From Puccinellia tenuiflora (lineage: Eukaryota; Streptophyta; Magnoliopsida; Poales; Poaceae): a DNA stretch of 64,000 bases. Positions 47,528 to 59,030 of this stretch are shown here, piece after piece; within the stretch, counting starts at the first letter, position 1; every line of letters begins with the position of its first letter. Both the position numbers and the translations under genes were made by a program. The notes under the pieces were generated by a model, which saw only the letters and a program-made list of their open reading frames with translations, ran no database searches and was not told the origin of the DNA. The stretch is from positions 62,001 to 126,000 of the forward strand of contig QRDG01000965.1 in the NCBI GenBank assembly GCA_012064385.1. The letters are read 5' to 3'.

Positions 47528-49258
47528 GCATGACGAGATTGCTCTGAATATACTAGCATTATGTAAAAAAAGGGTAACATGCAACAACAGGTAGCATTTC
47601 ATAGTAGCTCAGCAGCATTCAAGATCTGAAGCTAAGTATCGAAGGTGTAGAGGACAGCCTCGTGGTAACTTCATCCCATCAGCAGGCACTACCACACAAG
47701 CTCCTCTCTCAAGCAGCCTTTTGAGAGTCAATCAAGAACAAGGGTCCGGATGATAAAATTATAAATACATTTATGTCCAGTTGTAATATAACTCAACCTT
47801 GGATTGCTCTCCTCACGAACTTGTGTACTTGACTGCGTGGCATGTAGACCGTGACACCTGGAGATGCCAGATACCTCAAGGCTCAAGTGGTTCAAATGTT
47901 CTTTCAGGTGAGATGGTATAGTTAATAGGAACTCGGGGTAGTTCTAGCACTACCACATGTTATATTTGTGCAAATAAACTAGCCAAATTTCCTGCATAAT
48001 TGGGCTGGTAGATGCTGTATTACAGTACACATGTCTATTTAAAAGTGGTTGTATTTGTTATATGTTTGATGTTCTTATGATTGGAAATATAATTGTGTTT
48101 ATTCCATACCTGTAATGTTAAGTGAATATGTGATTTAACCTGCAAGGTAATAATATGGATCCACTGACATACAAAATGATATCGATTTTTTTCTCTGGTT
48201 AATGTTACGGTCTATAGTATGTCAGTGAATGATGAAGCTTATTGTGACCCTGCCTTACTTTCTCTATAATTACGAATTTTTGTTTAGTGTTTACACCACT
48301 GATTGCAATCTGTTTCTTATACCTTTTCTGCTCTGGAAGATATTTCTGCTAAAGTCTGCTGGATGCAAGGTAGGCCAGCATCACATTTTAATTTTTAAGT
48401 ACTAGAAGCCCAGGCGCACTTTGCCGCCGAGCGTTCAATTGCTTATATCATTTTTTTTCACGAAGAAACCAGCAAGAGCACAAACTTTTCGTAAGACAAA
48501 AGGAGAAAATTTCTACAGAGGTGGCAGATATATGATGGGATCCTGCCAAAAAACCTGCAGTCATGAACAAAAAGCGTACGACATACCCAATACCAACGGC
48601 CGTGAGTGTTAGAGTATATACTATGTCATATTATATCTGACTAGATGTGGGTTCTGTTCTAGCTAGTAGTAAGCCCAGATTGCGCATAATAGCTAGTTGT
48701 TTTCTTTCCTGACCCTGCACCAATTTTGGGTGTTTTTCCTGGGGCTGCATCTTGTTGCTCCCGGAGGACGTGTGAAAATGGCGTAAGTGTGGTTTCATTT
48801 TGAATGAAAAAGGAACCGGGACGAGGCCCTTTCCCTCTATTACAAACAAAACTTAATTTTTTCAAGAGAAATTTCAGAAATTCCCTTAACTCACCGTTCT
48901 TCTCTATTTTTGTTATTTACTCTATATTTACCAATTGTTTCCTTCTTAAAATTCCTGTATTTATTTGGGCATATATCGAGATATTATCCCAAACTTTCGT
49001 ATCCCTCAACGTGTTTGTTATTTTTTTAAATTAGAATTATCGAAACTTAAAGCTTGAAAAAATGCACGCAGAAGTGTGCATCCAATAAACATTGGATACT
49101 GATACTAGATCATAGACACGACAGATAATATATTAGAGAACTGCATATCTCAACATCCCATCGAAATTTAAAACACCAGTGGCTAGCTAGCTAGTACTAC
49201 TAACCATCGACACATGCACTACTAGTCTACTACGACCTCCGATATGAGGAATTTTATA
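47528..49258. other. 3' flank and intergenic, no gene seen
   Basis: The first ~450 bp are probably the 3' UTR of the upstream gene; part of it (to about 47605) is also present in the downstream duplicate. The rest is AT-rich with no supported ORF. Confidence 0.4.
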
Positions 49259-49505
49259 CTCCATCCATCCTCACGTTTTGACATGTCTTAAGTTAAACTT
49301 TATTAATTTTGATCAACTCACTAGAAAAAAACAGCAACATTTATGACACTTAATTAATATCGTTGGATTCATCTTGACATGTAGTTCAATAATATAGTAA
49401 TTTGATGACACAAATGTTGCTAATTTTACATAAAAATTTAGTCAAATTTAAAAATGTTCGACTTTCAAAAATAGAAAACGTATACTTATTCGCGGACGGA
49501 GGGAG
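49259..49505. mobile_element. Stowaway MITE
   Basis: 247 bp, starts CTCCATCCATCCTCACG and ends CGCGGACGGAGGGAG, flanked by TA (49257-49258 and 49506-49507), the Tc1/Mariner target duplication. Confidence 0.9.
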
Positions 49506-49522
49506 TAGGTATTTTGAGCAGT

Positions 49523-50778
49523 TCAAGGAGCAAACTTGAAGATGAGCTCCTTCACAACGGAAGAGCTGCAGGTTCTGATGATCTGGTCCAAGATTTCAAC
49601 CGTCAAAACCCTGTACAAACTTGAATGAGATTTGATGAACTCAACGCACGAATCCTTCAGCCAGGGACACTGCCTCCGCTCAGCCACAACAATAATGTCT
49701 GCCACCCTTTTCCTGCATATGTATATGACCAACTCCTCTGCACATAACGACTTTAGCCCTTGGAGATCATACCTATCCGCAGCTTCAAGCAACTGCAGCA
49801 GCCACGTTACATATTCGTCATATGTTTCATCTTCCTCTCAGTCGGTTTCTTCTTCCTCTTCCTCTTCCTCTTCTGCTGATTCATATTCTTCTTCATCTTC
49901 TCTCGAGTCGGTTTCTTCTTCCTCATCCTCTTCCTCTTCTGCTGATCCATCTTCTTCTTCATGTCCAATCCATCCCCAGTCGGGAAACGAGTCCGTGTAG
50001 ACGAAAACAAGCAATTGTTTGAAAATTACCGGTTCGATGTCATTTATCTCTACAATGTTTGTCTTTGTCGTAGTAGTGCCACTGTCACCAAAGAATTGTT
50101 CCTTGAAAACGGTAGATCGGGCTGCAAGCACGCACCGGTGTGCAACAAACGTCTCGCCGCCCACCTCAAATGTAACGTCAGCGCCCTGCTTGGACACGAG
50201 AAGGTCGCCGAGATGGCTTTGCACGTCGGATGGCGGCATCTCCACAAACGAAGCGGTGGTGCCACTGCCAGCCCCCTTGCCGGTGCCAACCTCCGCCGGC
50301 ACTTTGGCGACAACAATGTCGCACCGGATAATGAAGCTATTGTCCTTAAGATGCCTGGATCTTTCCAAGATATTCCTTCTAATGAATTTCCCCTCTACAT
50401 AATAACAGTGAGGTGGTGGTATTTCCATTTCACGGATGCGTGTTGACGTTCGCAACTCAGGCTGGTCGATGAAGCTGAAGACACCCTGAGACTTCACTTG
50501 TTGTCCTTCCACATCGTCATCAAGTACAATAGCAAGCGATATAAACTCTTCGTCGTCCTCCTCACAGCCATTAGGGAAGTAATTGAGATGCCAGCGATGG
50601 CCTCCAACCAGGAAAGGACGAGACTCGATGTACTCCCTGTTTGGTGTGGCGCCTTTGCTCCGCCAGTAGTCCTCGACCACGGCAAGTGGTACCCTCTGTC
50701 GGCGCGGGCGTCGATAGGCGACGCGGTTGAGCCGCACAGCTCGCCGTTCGCGATGAGGGACACACCGGCGAAAGCCAT
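49523..50778 (-). pseudogene. MATH-BTB (BPM-type) gene, two lesions
   Basis: MATH-BTB proteins bind cullin-3 through BTB and recruit substrates through MATH for ubiquitination (family knowledge). From ATG 50778 the usual grass start (MAFAGVSLIANGELC) leads into the MATH domain, but a one-base-type shift near 50682 moves to the frame with VVEDYWRSKG and FLVGGHRWHLNYFPNG. BTB follows (GADVTFEVGGETFVAHRCVLAARS, shown as GADVTFEVGGETF...HRCVLAARS; VYTDSFPDW). Then comes an acidic insert with a 66-bp tandem duplication, whose second unit carries TGA at 49840-49838. The same frame goes on through the BACK-like end (LLEAADRYDLQGLKSLC) to 49523. Two lesions suggest a pseudogene; the stop alone would still leave a MATH-BTB protein without BACK. 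Confidence 0.82.
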
Positions 50779-50868
50779 GGCCGGCAGGCAGATGCACAAC
50801 TTCTCGGGCCTCGATCTTCTTTTCTTCAAAGCTTACACCGGTGCAACTTCTGGGGTCCTAGGCTGGGG

Positions 50869-50876
50869 TTTATATA
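50869..50876 (-). promoter_or_regulatory. TATA box of the MATH-BTB gene
   Basis: TATATAAA on the - strand, about 95 bp upstream of the start codon. Confidence 0.5.
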
Positions 50877-50923
50877 CACGCACAACCTCGACCAACCAAG
50901 AGTACTCCAAGACTTACTCGGTA

Positions 50924-52005
50924 GGAAAAAGTCCAAAATAAACCTTAAACTTATAGATGAAACCTAAATCAAATCCTGAATTTTGAATCCCAGAAATTGG
51001 CACTCTAAACTATCAAATCCCGGTATATTTTCAACCTTAGACCTGTTTGGTACGTCGGGAAAACAACGAACCAGACCGGGATAGCATGCTACTCTCATTG
51101 ACAATATGGACCCACCGATCATGGATTTGATAATACCGAACTGGTATTTTTCTCGTCTTCTACCTTGGTCGTAGACTCGGAGGATGCAGGAACGACTTGC
51201 CACCGGCGGTAGGTGGCACGGCGAGGCCAGACGACGAACGAGGCGACATCCCTGAGGCCCACCGCGTCCGGGGAGGGTATTTGCGCGGATGGGGAAGGCT
51301 TCTACGAGCTGCTCCGGATCTTGTCTGTACAACAATGGTGTCCGCCTCCTGTAATTGATCTTTAAATCTCCTCTCGTTCTTCCGTTGAGCTGGGGTCGGA
51401 TTTATGGGAAGTAGGAGCTTTTCCATCCAGTTAATTGAGGAATGGAGCTCGCGTGTGCTCGATTTAGTCCAAGGACCGGTGGTGGTGATTTTTACCATAG
51501 CCATGGCATGAGAGGTTCAAAGGGGCCGCTGTCGTGGACCTACTGCTTTGTACGCGGGCCTACATCGTCGGTGGTGCTCGGGATTGGAGGGTCACCGATG
51601 TGGCTGCTGCTACAATGGACGTGGGCGTGCTCCGTCGGTGGTGCTCGGGAATCGAGGGGCCGTCGCTGCTCTCGCCGTGAGCGTGCGCCGTCGAGGCTGT
51701 TGTTGCTCTCGACGCGGGTGTGCACCACCGATGGTGCTCCGGATTTGAGGCGTCACCGCAGTTGCACGAGATTGACTCGTGAGAGAGAAATCGTGGGTTG
51801 AAGATGTATATGACAGGTGGGTCCTTTTGTCAGTGAGAGCAATGAAATTTAATTTCGAAATTATTTATTTTTCATATGCCAACCAGATCTAGGGTTGAAA
51901 GTAGACCGGGATTTAATAGTTCAGAGTGCCAATTTCCGGGATCCAAAGTTTAGGGTTCGATTTAGCTTTCATCCATAAGTTCAAGGTTTGTTTTGGACTT
52001 TTTCC
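50924..52005. mobile_element. Mutator-type element with ~115-bp terminal inverted repeats
   Basis: The left arm, from ggaaaaagtccaaaataaac (50924) to about 51045, is the inverse of about 51891-52005. The near-duplication ctcggta flanks it (50917-50923 and 52008-52014), extendable to 8-9 bp with mismatches. Long inverted repeats and this duplication length fit MULE-type non-autonomous elements. Interior ORFs are short and unrecognised. Confidence 0.75.
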
Positions 52006-52257
52006 TCCTCGGTATGCACCTCTAAACATATGCGGTCATGGCTTCCGAAGCTGACTCGATCTGAATTCTAAAGCTGAATCCTACATGGATACGACTCGGA
52101 TAACCGATACTAACCTAACTATTGCTGCTCCAAAGATCTGTAGATGGGTTGCCGGCAATAAGTTCTCCTTCAGACGCGAGCAGTTTAGAGCCATCCGTGA
52201 GAAGGCCATGGTTGATATTGTCGATTCTAATGGTTGTTGGGCAGTTGCACTCAAGTA

Positions 52258-52652
52258 TGTTACAAGAAATAGCAAAATAACGATGAAATTAAGCAAGATC
52301 AAACCAACGGGGACACGAGATTTTAACGTGGAAAACCCTTCCAACAAGGAAGAGAAAAAACCACGGGCGCCAGCCAGCAATACTTCACTATTTCGGGGTG
52401 AGGTTACAAACGCGCCGGGATTTACAATGTGTGTCTTATCTCCGACGGCGGATTACAAGAGGTAATTATAGGCGGTCCTGACCTAACTAGGTCGGCAACT
52501 ATTTGTGTCTAGGTCGGTTACAATTCGTACCGTACCGCGGGGGCAGCGCCCCCGCTTCGCTTCGGCCCAAGCCTACCGGCGGCGGGCCTCGCTTTGCTCC
52601 GTCGTTAGCCTTCTTACTTATAGAACCAGATTTGGATCACCATAAAATAACA
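52258..52652. mobile_element. Solo LTR (395 bp)
   Basis: TGTTACAAG...AAAATAACA, flanked by AAGTA (52253-52257 and 52653-52657). Comparison with the intact gene copy shows the empty site. The gtggaaaacccttccaacaa segment resembles copia-type LTRs of cereals (from memory). No internal domain. Confidence 0.85.
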
Positions 52653-52829
52653 AAGTACGGTGCTGGCTCTGGTGAAGCTGACTCCACCAGAGCTCTTTGT
52701 TGGCGCCGCAGGTTCCTGGCGAACGAGATTGATGTTCTTCTCGCAGCATTCAAACCCTTGCAGAGCAATTTGAGAGTGAAGATGGATCTGTGGGCTGAGC
52801 TTCTTGACGAGATTGCACTGAATATACTA

Positions 52830-52947
52830 CTCCCTCTGTATCTAGACATGTTTAGTGCAAGGTTCAAATGAATCTTGCACTAAAACATGTCTAGATACGG
52901 ATGGAAAGAAAAATGCTAAAACATCTTACATTTTGATACAGAGGGAG
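52830..52947. mobile_element. Stowaway MITE (118 bp)
   Basis: CTCCCTCTGTATCTAGACATG... with an inverted end ...ACAGAGGGAG and TA duplication (52828-52829 and 52948-52949). The intact gene reads aatatactagcattatg at the same place, giving the empty site. Confidence 0.92.
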
Positions 52948-53300
52948 TAACATTATGTAAAAAATAGGGTAACATACAACAAGAGGCAATTTCATTGTAA
53001 CAGATTAGCCAATGCATCTTCGTATGTCTGTTTTTCATGTCCAGACTAACACACATGTCTTTTTATTCAGAATAATATTGCTACACTTTCTTGTGTAACA
53101 GATTAGCCTAGATTGTTTATATTTGTATTTGAGTAGTCTATTTCTTCTCTGGTATTTGAGCAGTCCATTTCATCTATGGTTGATTTGTTCATAAAAAATA
53201 AATTAATCTCGTAGGGATGAGTCTGAAGGCAGTTTAAAAAAAATACCCATCTCACTCTGTTATGTATGAGCTTCTGCGTCATGTACGAGATCGATGAGAC

Positions 53301-53687
53301 TTGGGCAAGATTTATCAATTATCTTTCAAGAATATCTATGGCCAATTGAAGTTTCTATTTTCTAAAAACCGCGGCAATACTCCTCGCAGGAACGCAACTG
53401 CCTCCAAACAGCAGCTCGGCGCCATTCAGGATTCAGGGGAGTGCCCATGCCGTCTAGGACGGATTCCAGGTTTTCCTTGCATAATCGTGTCTCCTCTCCA
53501 GTCAGCGTGCAAGTGGCTAACTCTCCAGCAGCATAATGTTTCTTCTATGGATTGTAGTTCAGTCCCAACAGTCAGAAAGGTAAAAAGCGACAATGGATAT
53601 TGGAGGCTTAGCAGGTTAGTATACACATCCTTGTTTATGGCTTATTTTGAAATGCATTCCAACTTAAGATTTACATTATTTAGATGA
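53301..53687 (+). other. ORF of 128 codons, product not recognised
   Basis: An open frame with a possible acceptor (tatctttcaag, about 53331) and donor (agcag|gttagta near 53613), so it may be an internal exon fragment ending ...DNGYWRLSR. I recognise no domain, and no neighbouring exon was identified. Confidence 0.25.
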
Positions 53688-53690
53688 ACA

Positions 53691-54001
53691 TGGAAGCAAA
53701 ATATTTTCTATGAACTCACCAAACATGTACATGTAGTGCATGATTGTTGTCGATCATCTCTTTTTGTGACAAAAAAAATTATAAGCACCATTTCTGTATC
53801 CACACTCGAGGACAATCAGATTAAGAGTTAATCCAAAAAATGTCAATTTGGTTCCTTAATACATTTTATTAGGTGGTGGGATGTAAAAGCAAAAAGGGTA
53901 GCTTTTGTATGACTTTAGGATGCAATGGATCATAAGAAAAATTTGCAAGAATGGTGGTAATTTGCAAGGAGGTCATGAATTTATTCATATCTTCCATTAG
54001 A
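53691..54001. other. Intergenic, nothing seen
   Basis: AT-rich, no ORF or transposon end recognised. Confidence 0.3.
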
Positions 54002-54004
54002 TAA

Positions 54005-54469
54005 GAGCAACTCCAGCCGTTGGTGCCCCCCAGGGCGATTTGCCGGCGTGCTTGGGGGGGGCGCCGGCGGAGATTTTTGCTCTGGGGTTGGGATGATTCC
54101 TAGCCGCACCCCACGTTGGTGGAGGAAAAAGGAGATTAGGAGTTCCGTGCCAGGCTACGGTTGGTGGAGGAAAAAGGAGATGAGGAGGAGAGAGAGAGTG
54201 GGGCCGATGGGTGGGGAGAGGAAAAAGGAGGAGAGAGAGGGGGGTAGGAGACTGACAGTGGGGTATTTTTGCATGCAAAGAATCGCCGGCGTCCCCAGGG
54301 GCTCCCCGGGGGGCTGGGTTTGGCCTGGGTACGCCGGGGGAATCTTTTGTCTAATCCGGCGAAAAACGAGGTCCTGGAGGCATGACTGGGAGGATTTTTT
54401 GCATCCGGCGTCTAAAAAGGTGAAAAAGGTGTCCTGGGGGGCCGTCCTGGGGGACGGCTGGAGTTGCTC
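54005..54469. mobile_element. PIF/Harbinger-type MITE (465 bp)
   Basis: Inverted termini GAGCAACTCCAGCCGT and ACGGCTGGAGTTGCTC with a 3-bp duplication TAA (54002-54004 and 54470-54472). The interior is G-rich on the + strand with two near-identical blocks of ggtggaggaaaaaggagat. Confidence 0.9.
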
Positions 54470-54472
54470 TAA

Positions 54473-54891
54473 CCTGAATCTTCTGCACTTTTATTCTGAA
54501 TTCTAAATCATGCAAATTTCCTCTGGTTCTGGGTCTGCGCGAGATGGGTGGTTGGCTCAGGTGGCTCTTCTCGGCGTATAAGGGGAGTCGGGCTTGGATA
54601 AGTGCGCCCGACGATGTGCCCCAACGTCTTCAGCGTTCCTGGCTGCGGCGTTTTTGTGCGATCCACAAAATCAGCCTGTCCTGGACGCTGCTGTTCTCGT
54701 GCAATATCTCCAACTTCTCCTCCTACAAGACTGCTATAGAGGTCTCTACACCATTTGATAATTCCATTATAACGCATTCAGCTGCTTGACATCATCCAGT
54801 AGTTACATATTTGTTACTCTAAACTTTAATCCTGGTGAATGACCCGCCTGTTGTGGCCATACCCGTGATACACGTTATCAGCTATTGGATC
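54473..54891. other. Intergenic, no gene supported
   Basis: Short overlapping ORFs on both strands at 54508-54789; none recognised. Confidence 0.3.
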
Positions 54892-55656
54892 CATAGTTGC
54901 CATAAATCGGGGTCGTCTGGGTCGAGGAACGGGGTCGAGGGTCGTGGGTCGCCACTCCGGGGAATGAGGTTCGAGAAGTGGTATACATCTCCGGGACGCC
55001 AATTTGGGATGTGGGTCGGGATCCACTTAATTTTGGGTCGATGACCCCGGTTCCATAAATGAAGCGAGGTATTTACAACTTTTTTGCTCAGATTTTTTCA
55101 TAAATTACGTGGTCCTAACCTTTCTTTTTTTAGAAATATTATGATATTCTGGTTTTTTCCATGATATTTGCGTGGAGGGTCCATAGGTCAGCATATGGGC
55201 TAGCGTCAGCCCACAACCGTCAGCCCACTACCACGATTGACACATCTCATCTTCTTCCCTTCCCAGGAAACCATCCCCAAATCCTTCGTCTATTCATCCC
55301 CAAATCGACCTCCCCTAGTGACTACCTAGGCAATGGCGGGGATTGAAGAACGGAGCAGGCAGGCCGCAGTCGACGGCGGCGTGAGACTTAGAACATAAGG
55401 TCGGCCGCACACTACTCCCGGCGTACCAATCAATGCCAGGACAGAGACGCACTGGGAGCACGGGCGGACTGCGGCGGGATGCGTGGTATGATCTCCTCCC
55501 TGTAATCTTGGGTAGTCATTAGGAGTCAGCAGCCATCGAACAGGGTCGCGACCCGGCCTCGATCCTCGTCGACTCTCTTTCGACCCCGACCCTCGATCAG
55601 GGTCGATCGACCCCGGGTCCTGGAACGCGGCATGGACCCCGTTTCCGGCTACTATG
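54892..55656. mobile_element. DNA transposon with 8-bp target duplication (hAT- or MULE-like)
   Basis: Termini CATAGTTGCC and GGCTACTATG (inverted, one mismatch in the first ten) flanked by ATTGGATC (54884-54891 and 55657-55664). Both ends are followed inward by irregular gggtcg-rich (left) and cgaccc-rich (right) arrays, so the subterminal regions are inverted too. No transposase. Eight bp favours hAT; MULE is possible if the duplication is really nine. Confidence 0.75.
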
Positions 55657-55664
55657 ATTGGATC

Positions 55665-56306
55665 TTCTTAAAAAATAATGTGGATCATCCGATGGAGCTG
55701 GTTCGGTGAGCTAGTTCTTACGGTGTTCTTTTTCCAGGCTGCCACCGGCTCATGCGTGGTAAAAATACAATATAGCAGGCGTGCCCCCGATGTCCCACAA
55801 GGGTCGGAGGAGGAGAGGCAGCTCCGCGTTGTGTAGAGCGCGGGACGCCAGCGCACGCGGGCACGCAACGAAGCAGAGGAGGTGCACCGGATGATAGTGC
55901 AAGGCGGGACGGAGAGGCGCTGACTCGCGCATGTGGCCGGCCGTAATGAGTCTGGCTCTCCCTCTTTCGCCGAGCCGGGGGTGCGACGACGAGACTATCC
56001 TTAGCGAGTCACCTCCTCCCGACGTCCAGATTACTTTAGTTTAAAACGGTTTAGTTGTAGTTTAAATTTACATTTATTGTGTAGTTTAAATTTTAGTTAT
56101 AATTACGTTAAAATATATCGAATTACAAGAAAAATCGTACCAAAAAAAGTATAGACCCAGCTATTGTTGAAGGTGACTCAGCCCTGCGCTGCTTCTACTT
56201 GCGTATGATTAAAACAGGTCGACCTGAGTGCAGCTGGGACGAGACGACCTGACCTGAGTGCCAATACATACGCTGATACGCACACGTAAAAGATCGCCTC
56301 TAGTGT
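55665..56306. other. Upstream region of the receptor kinase gene
   Basis: No gene supported; small - strand ORFs at 55668-55932 are not recognised. Confidence 0.3.
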
Positions 56307-57277
56307 ATGTCGATGGGTCACACCAAACTAGTAATGGCCACCGACACACTCCTCGCGGCGCTCCTCGCTTCTGCCGCTCTCTGCGCCCTCCTCGCTGCCC
56401 CAGCGCTCGCGCAGACGGTGCAGGTATGGTCACTATGTTCCCCGGCGAACTACACCGCGGGGAGCGCCTACGCGAGTAACCTTCGCGGTGTGCTCAGTGA
56501 CGCGGTGGCCGCCGCCGGCCGCTCGCGGGACGGCTACGCCACGGTCGACCGCCGCCGGCAGCAGGTGGACGCGCCGTACGGGCTCGCCGTCTGCTACGCG
56601 GACGCAGGGCCGGCGGAGGTGTGCCGGCTCTGCCTGCGCATGGCAGCCGGCAACGTGACGCTGGCGTGCCCGCGCGCGGCGGAGGCCGCCATGCTGTACA
56701 ACAACTGCCTGCTCCGGTACGTGGCCGCGGACGCGGCGACCCTGGGCGCCCTCGCGGAGCCGGACATGGAGAAGAGGTTCGGCTTCTACAACCCGAACAT
56801 GACCAGCGCCGGCGACGCCGACCGGTACGGCGCCGCGCTCGGGCGGCTCGTATACCGCCTCGCGCACGCCGCCGCCGCCGCCGGATCGCCCGGGCGGCTG
56901 TTCGCGTTCGCGCAGACGAACGTCTCCCGGGAGGAGAGCCTGTACGGGTTCGCGCAGTGCGTGGCGGACCTGTCGCCGGCCGGCTGCCGGCGCTGCCTCC
57001 AGAGCCTGGCCGCGTCATTGCCCATGTAACGAAGCAACTAGCTAGCGCACATCATTCGATCGTCTACCTAGCTAGAGGAGGCCGGCCGGCCACTGACTGA
57101 CATGTACGCATGCATATAGGACGAAAGGAGGGCGCGCCTACTCGCTGACATGCTACACGAGGTTCGAGGTGGTGCCGTTCTACATGCCCCCCAACACGAC
57201 GAGGATTCTCGTGGTGCCGCCGGAGGCGACGTCGCCGTCGGCGTCGTCTCCTGCCGCAGATTCTTCTTCGACAAGAG
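56307..57277 (+). CDS. Cysteine-rich receptor-like kinase (DUF26), first two exons only
   Basis: Exon 1 runs from ATG 56307 (or the in-frame ATG 56334) to 57025; donor GT at 57026; exon 2 is 57120-57277 before a GTGAGT donor; the join is in phase. A signal peptide (LLAALLASAALCALLAAPALA) precedes two DUF26/Gnk2 ectodomains. The first has C-X9-C-X2-C (CYADAGPAEVCRLC), one residue longer than the usual X8; the second has the standard CVADLSPAGCRRC. Exon 2 finishes domain 2 (CYTRFEVVPFY) and enters a Pro/Ser/Thr linker as in CRKs. DUF26 receptors act at the plasma membrane in stress and defence signalling. The transmembrane and kinase exons are missing; a 5.1-kb MULE starts 680 bp downstream. 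If the intron is retained, exon 1 alone gives a 240-residue secreted protein. Confidence 0.85.
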
Positions 57278-57493
57278 GTGAGTGCGTGACCCGTCATCAC
57301 AACAACTACCTTGTGTCCTAGCTTGTTCGTGTGAAAGCGATTGAACGGCATGGTGGGTGCATGATTGATTGAATGCTCCTGTACGACGTACGTATCGACC
57401 TAGTGCCATCTTTCTTCACTGAATTATTAGTACGGAGTATGCTAAGTGCAGTGTCAGAGCATCTCCACCGGAATCGTTCATTTTCCTTCTCTA

Positions 57494-57727
57494 CTCCATC
57501 CGTCTAAGTGTACTTCTAGTAGGTTTTATTCCGAGTCAAATCTTTTAAAGTTTAACCAACTTTATAAAAAAATAAGAACACTTATGACACTACATTAGTA
57601 TCACTACCGTCCGTCTTGAATTCTAGTTTCATAATATATTAATTTGATTTCATATTGTTTCTACTCTTTTTTTATAAGTTTGACTTAGACAAAACCTTGA
57701 AGCACACTTATTCACGGACAGAGGAAG
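57494..57727. mobile_element. Stowaway MITE (234 bp)
   Basis: CTCCATCCGTCTAAGTG... to ...CACGGACAGAGGAAG, flanked by TA (57492-57493 and 57728-57729). It lies in what would be intron 2 of the receptor kinase. Confidence 0.88.
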
Positions 57728-58491
57728 TACTTTGTTTTTTATGTGGATACATTAACGCTTTTTTTCTAGATATGACCATATTATTTGATGTATATGAACA
57801 TTTTTTATATCCAGGGAAACAATTATTTTGGTACAGCTGCTTTTTATATTTATTTCTATATGTGAGAATTTTTTTCTTAAATACATGAACATTTCAAATT
57901 TGTCTTGCATTTGAAAAGTGTTCACACGTCTCAAGAAGATGTTTGTGTTTTACTAAGGGGTAAATTATCCTTCTGCCATCAGTTGTGTCAATGTGCTCAG
58001 TTTTGCCCTCAGTTGCGAATCGTCCTCAGTTTTACCCCTAGTCTGTGCGCAGGGACTGATTCCGTGAATCTTGCCGTCTCCGTCTGGTCAAGGTAGTTGA
58101 CTCGGGCTTGTAGCCACTGCTTGTGGGACCCCCCTATCGACCATTCCTGAGGGCAAAACTGAGCAAATGAGCACACACTGATGGCAGCCCGTCGACCGTT
58201 GCCGACGCCGCGTCTATGATAAAAGCGGCGTACCGCGCCCACAGAGCTCGCAGCGGGGAGCAAGAATCAGCGAAGCGGGTTTGGAGGCGGCCACGCGCAG
58301 AGGTGGGCGGCGAGCTAGGAGCCGGGCACAGAGGTTGGCAGCTAGGAGCCGGACGCGGGCGACCGAGAGGGCGGCGTCGACGGGGAGCGCCACCGACGGT
58401 GGGAGGGCGCGGCCGTGTGCTACAGCTACAGGTGACGTGCGCGGACGCAGTGAGTTCCCCTTCGGCTCCGGGCATTCGCGAATCGAGCTCC

Positions 58492-59030
58492 ATGTCTTCT
58501 TTTAGCTCCCGCGCCACCTCGCGGATGGAGATCCCGGCGCGCACGGAGATGCCGATCTTCGTCTGTCCGCGGTGCCGGATGGACGTTGCTCGGAGGATTT
58601 CGCAGACACCGAGGAACACGAATCGTCCGTTCTACGTGTGCACCAGCGCGATTGGGGTAAGAATCGGGGCAATTTCACAATTTTCATGGATCGGCATCCT
58701 TGAGCAATCCATTTGATCTGTTTGGCGATTTTGCAGTTAAAATGTTTCTTCCTTTGGGAAGATGTTCTGGTCCAGACGCTGATGAATCGGCTGCTAGTTG
58801 AGCACCAAGAATGGCTGCCACAGACGGCAGCGGCCGCAACGCGAGCTCCGGAAGAAGAGACGGAGGGCGGAGCACGCATTGATACAGAGGTTGCTGACGA
58901 ACTAAGGAGATTGAAATAGAAGATTAGGAAGCTCGAATATCAAGCACAATTTCCCATTTGCATTTGGGCATTTATAGGGGGTATGTTAGTCGCAGTGGGT
59001 GTAATGTTGAAATTGTATGGAATGACATGA
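58492..59030 (+). CDS. GRF-type zinc-finger protein, two exons, with a stop before its membrane tail
   Basis: Exon 1 58492-58656 and exon 2 58737-58919 (GT-AG, phase 0) encode 115 residues. The zinc finger spans the junction: CPRCRMDVARR, PFYVCTSAIG, then KCFFLWED, the Cys/Phe/Trp pattern of the GRF finger (binds single-stranded nucleic acid in other proteins; family knowledge). After it comes a charged helix (EVADELRRLK). The frame stops at TAG 58917-58919 but continues open for 36 more codons to TGA 59028-59030, encoding a basic stretch and a hydrophobic segment (ICIWAFIGGMLVAVGVML), the GRF-plus-membrane-tail layout common in plants. The TAG therefore looks like a recent transition. It lies inside a MULE. 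Confidence 0.75.

Larger units (their letters stand above)
52119..52990 (+). pseudogene. Duplicated 3' end of the plastid membrane protein gene, decayed
   Basis: Matches 47228 to about 47605 of the intact gene (last ~100 codons plus 3' UTR), starting ctattgctgctccaaag. It has a 14-bp deletion near 52200, a 1-bp loss in the ggttcctggcg region and several substitutions. It is interrupted by a solo LTR (52258-52652) and a Stowaway MITE (52830-52947). It includes 3' UTR and starts inside the exon, so it is a segmental copy or transposon-carried piece. Confidence 0.85.

Noticed and set aside
49961..50446. 161-codon + strand ORF
   Set aside because: Antisense shadow of the MATH-BTB gene.
51442..51801. 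119-codon ORF inside the MULE-type element at 50924-52005
   Set aside because: Arg/Gly-rich composition, several overlapping frames open, no recognised domain.
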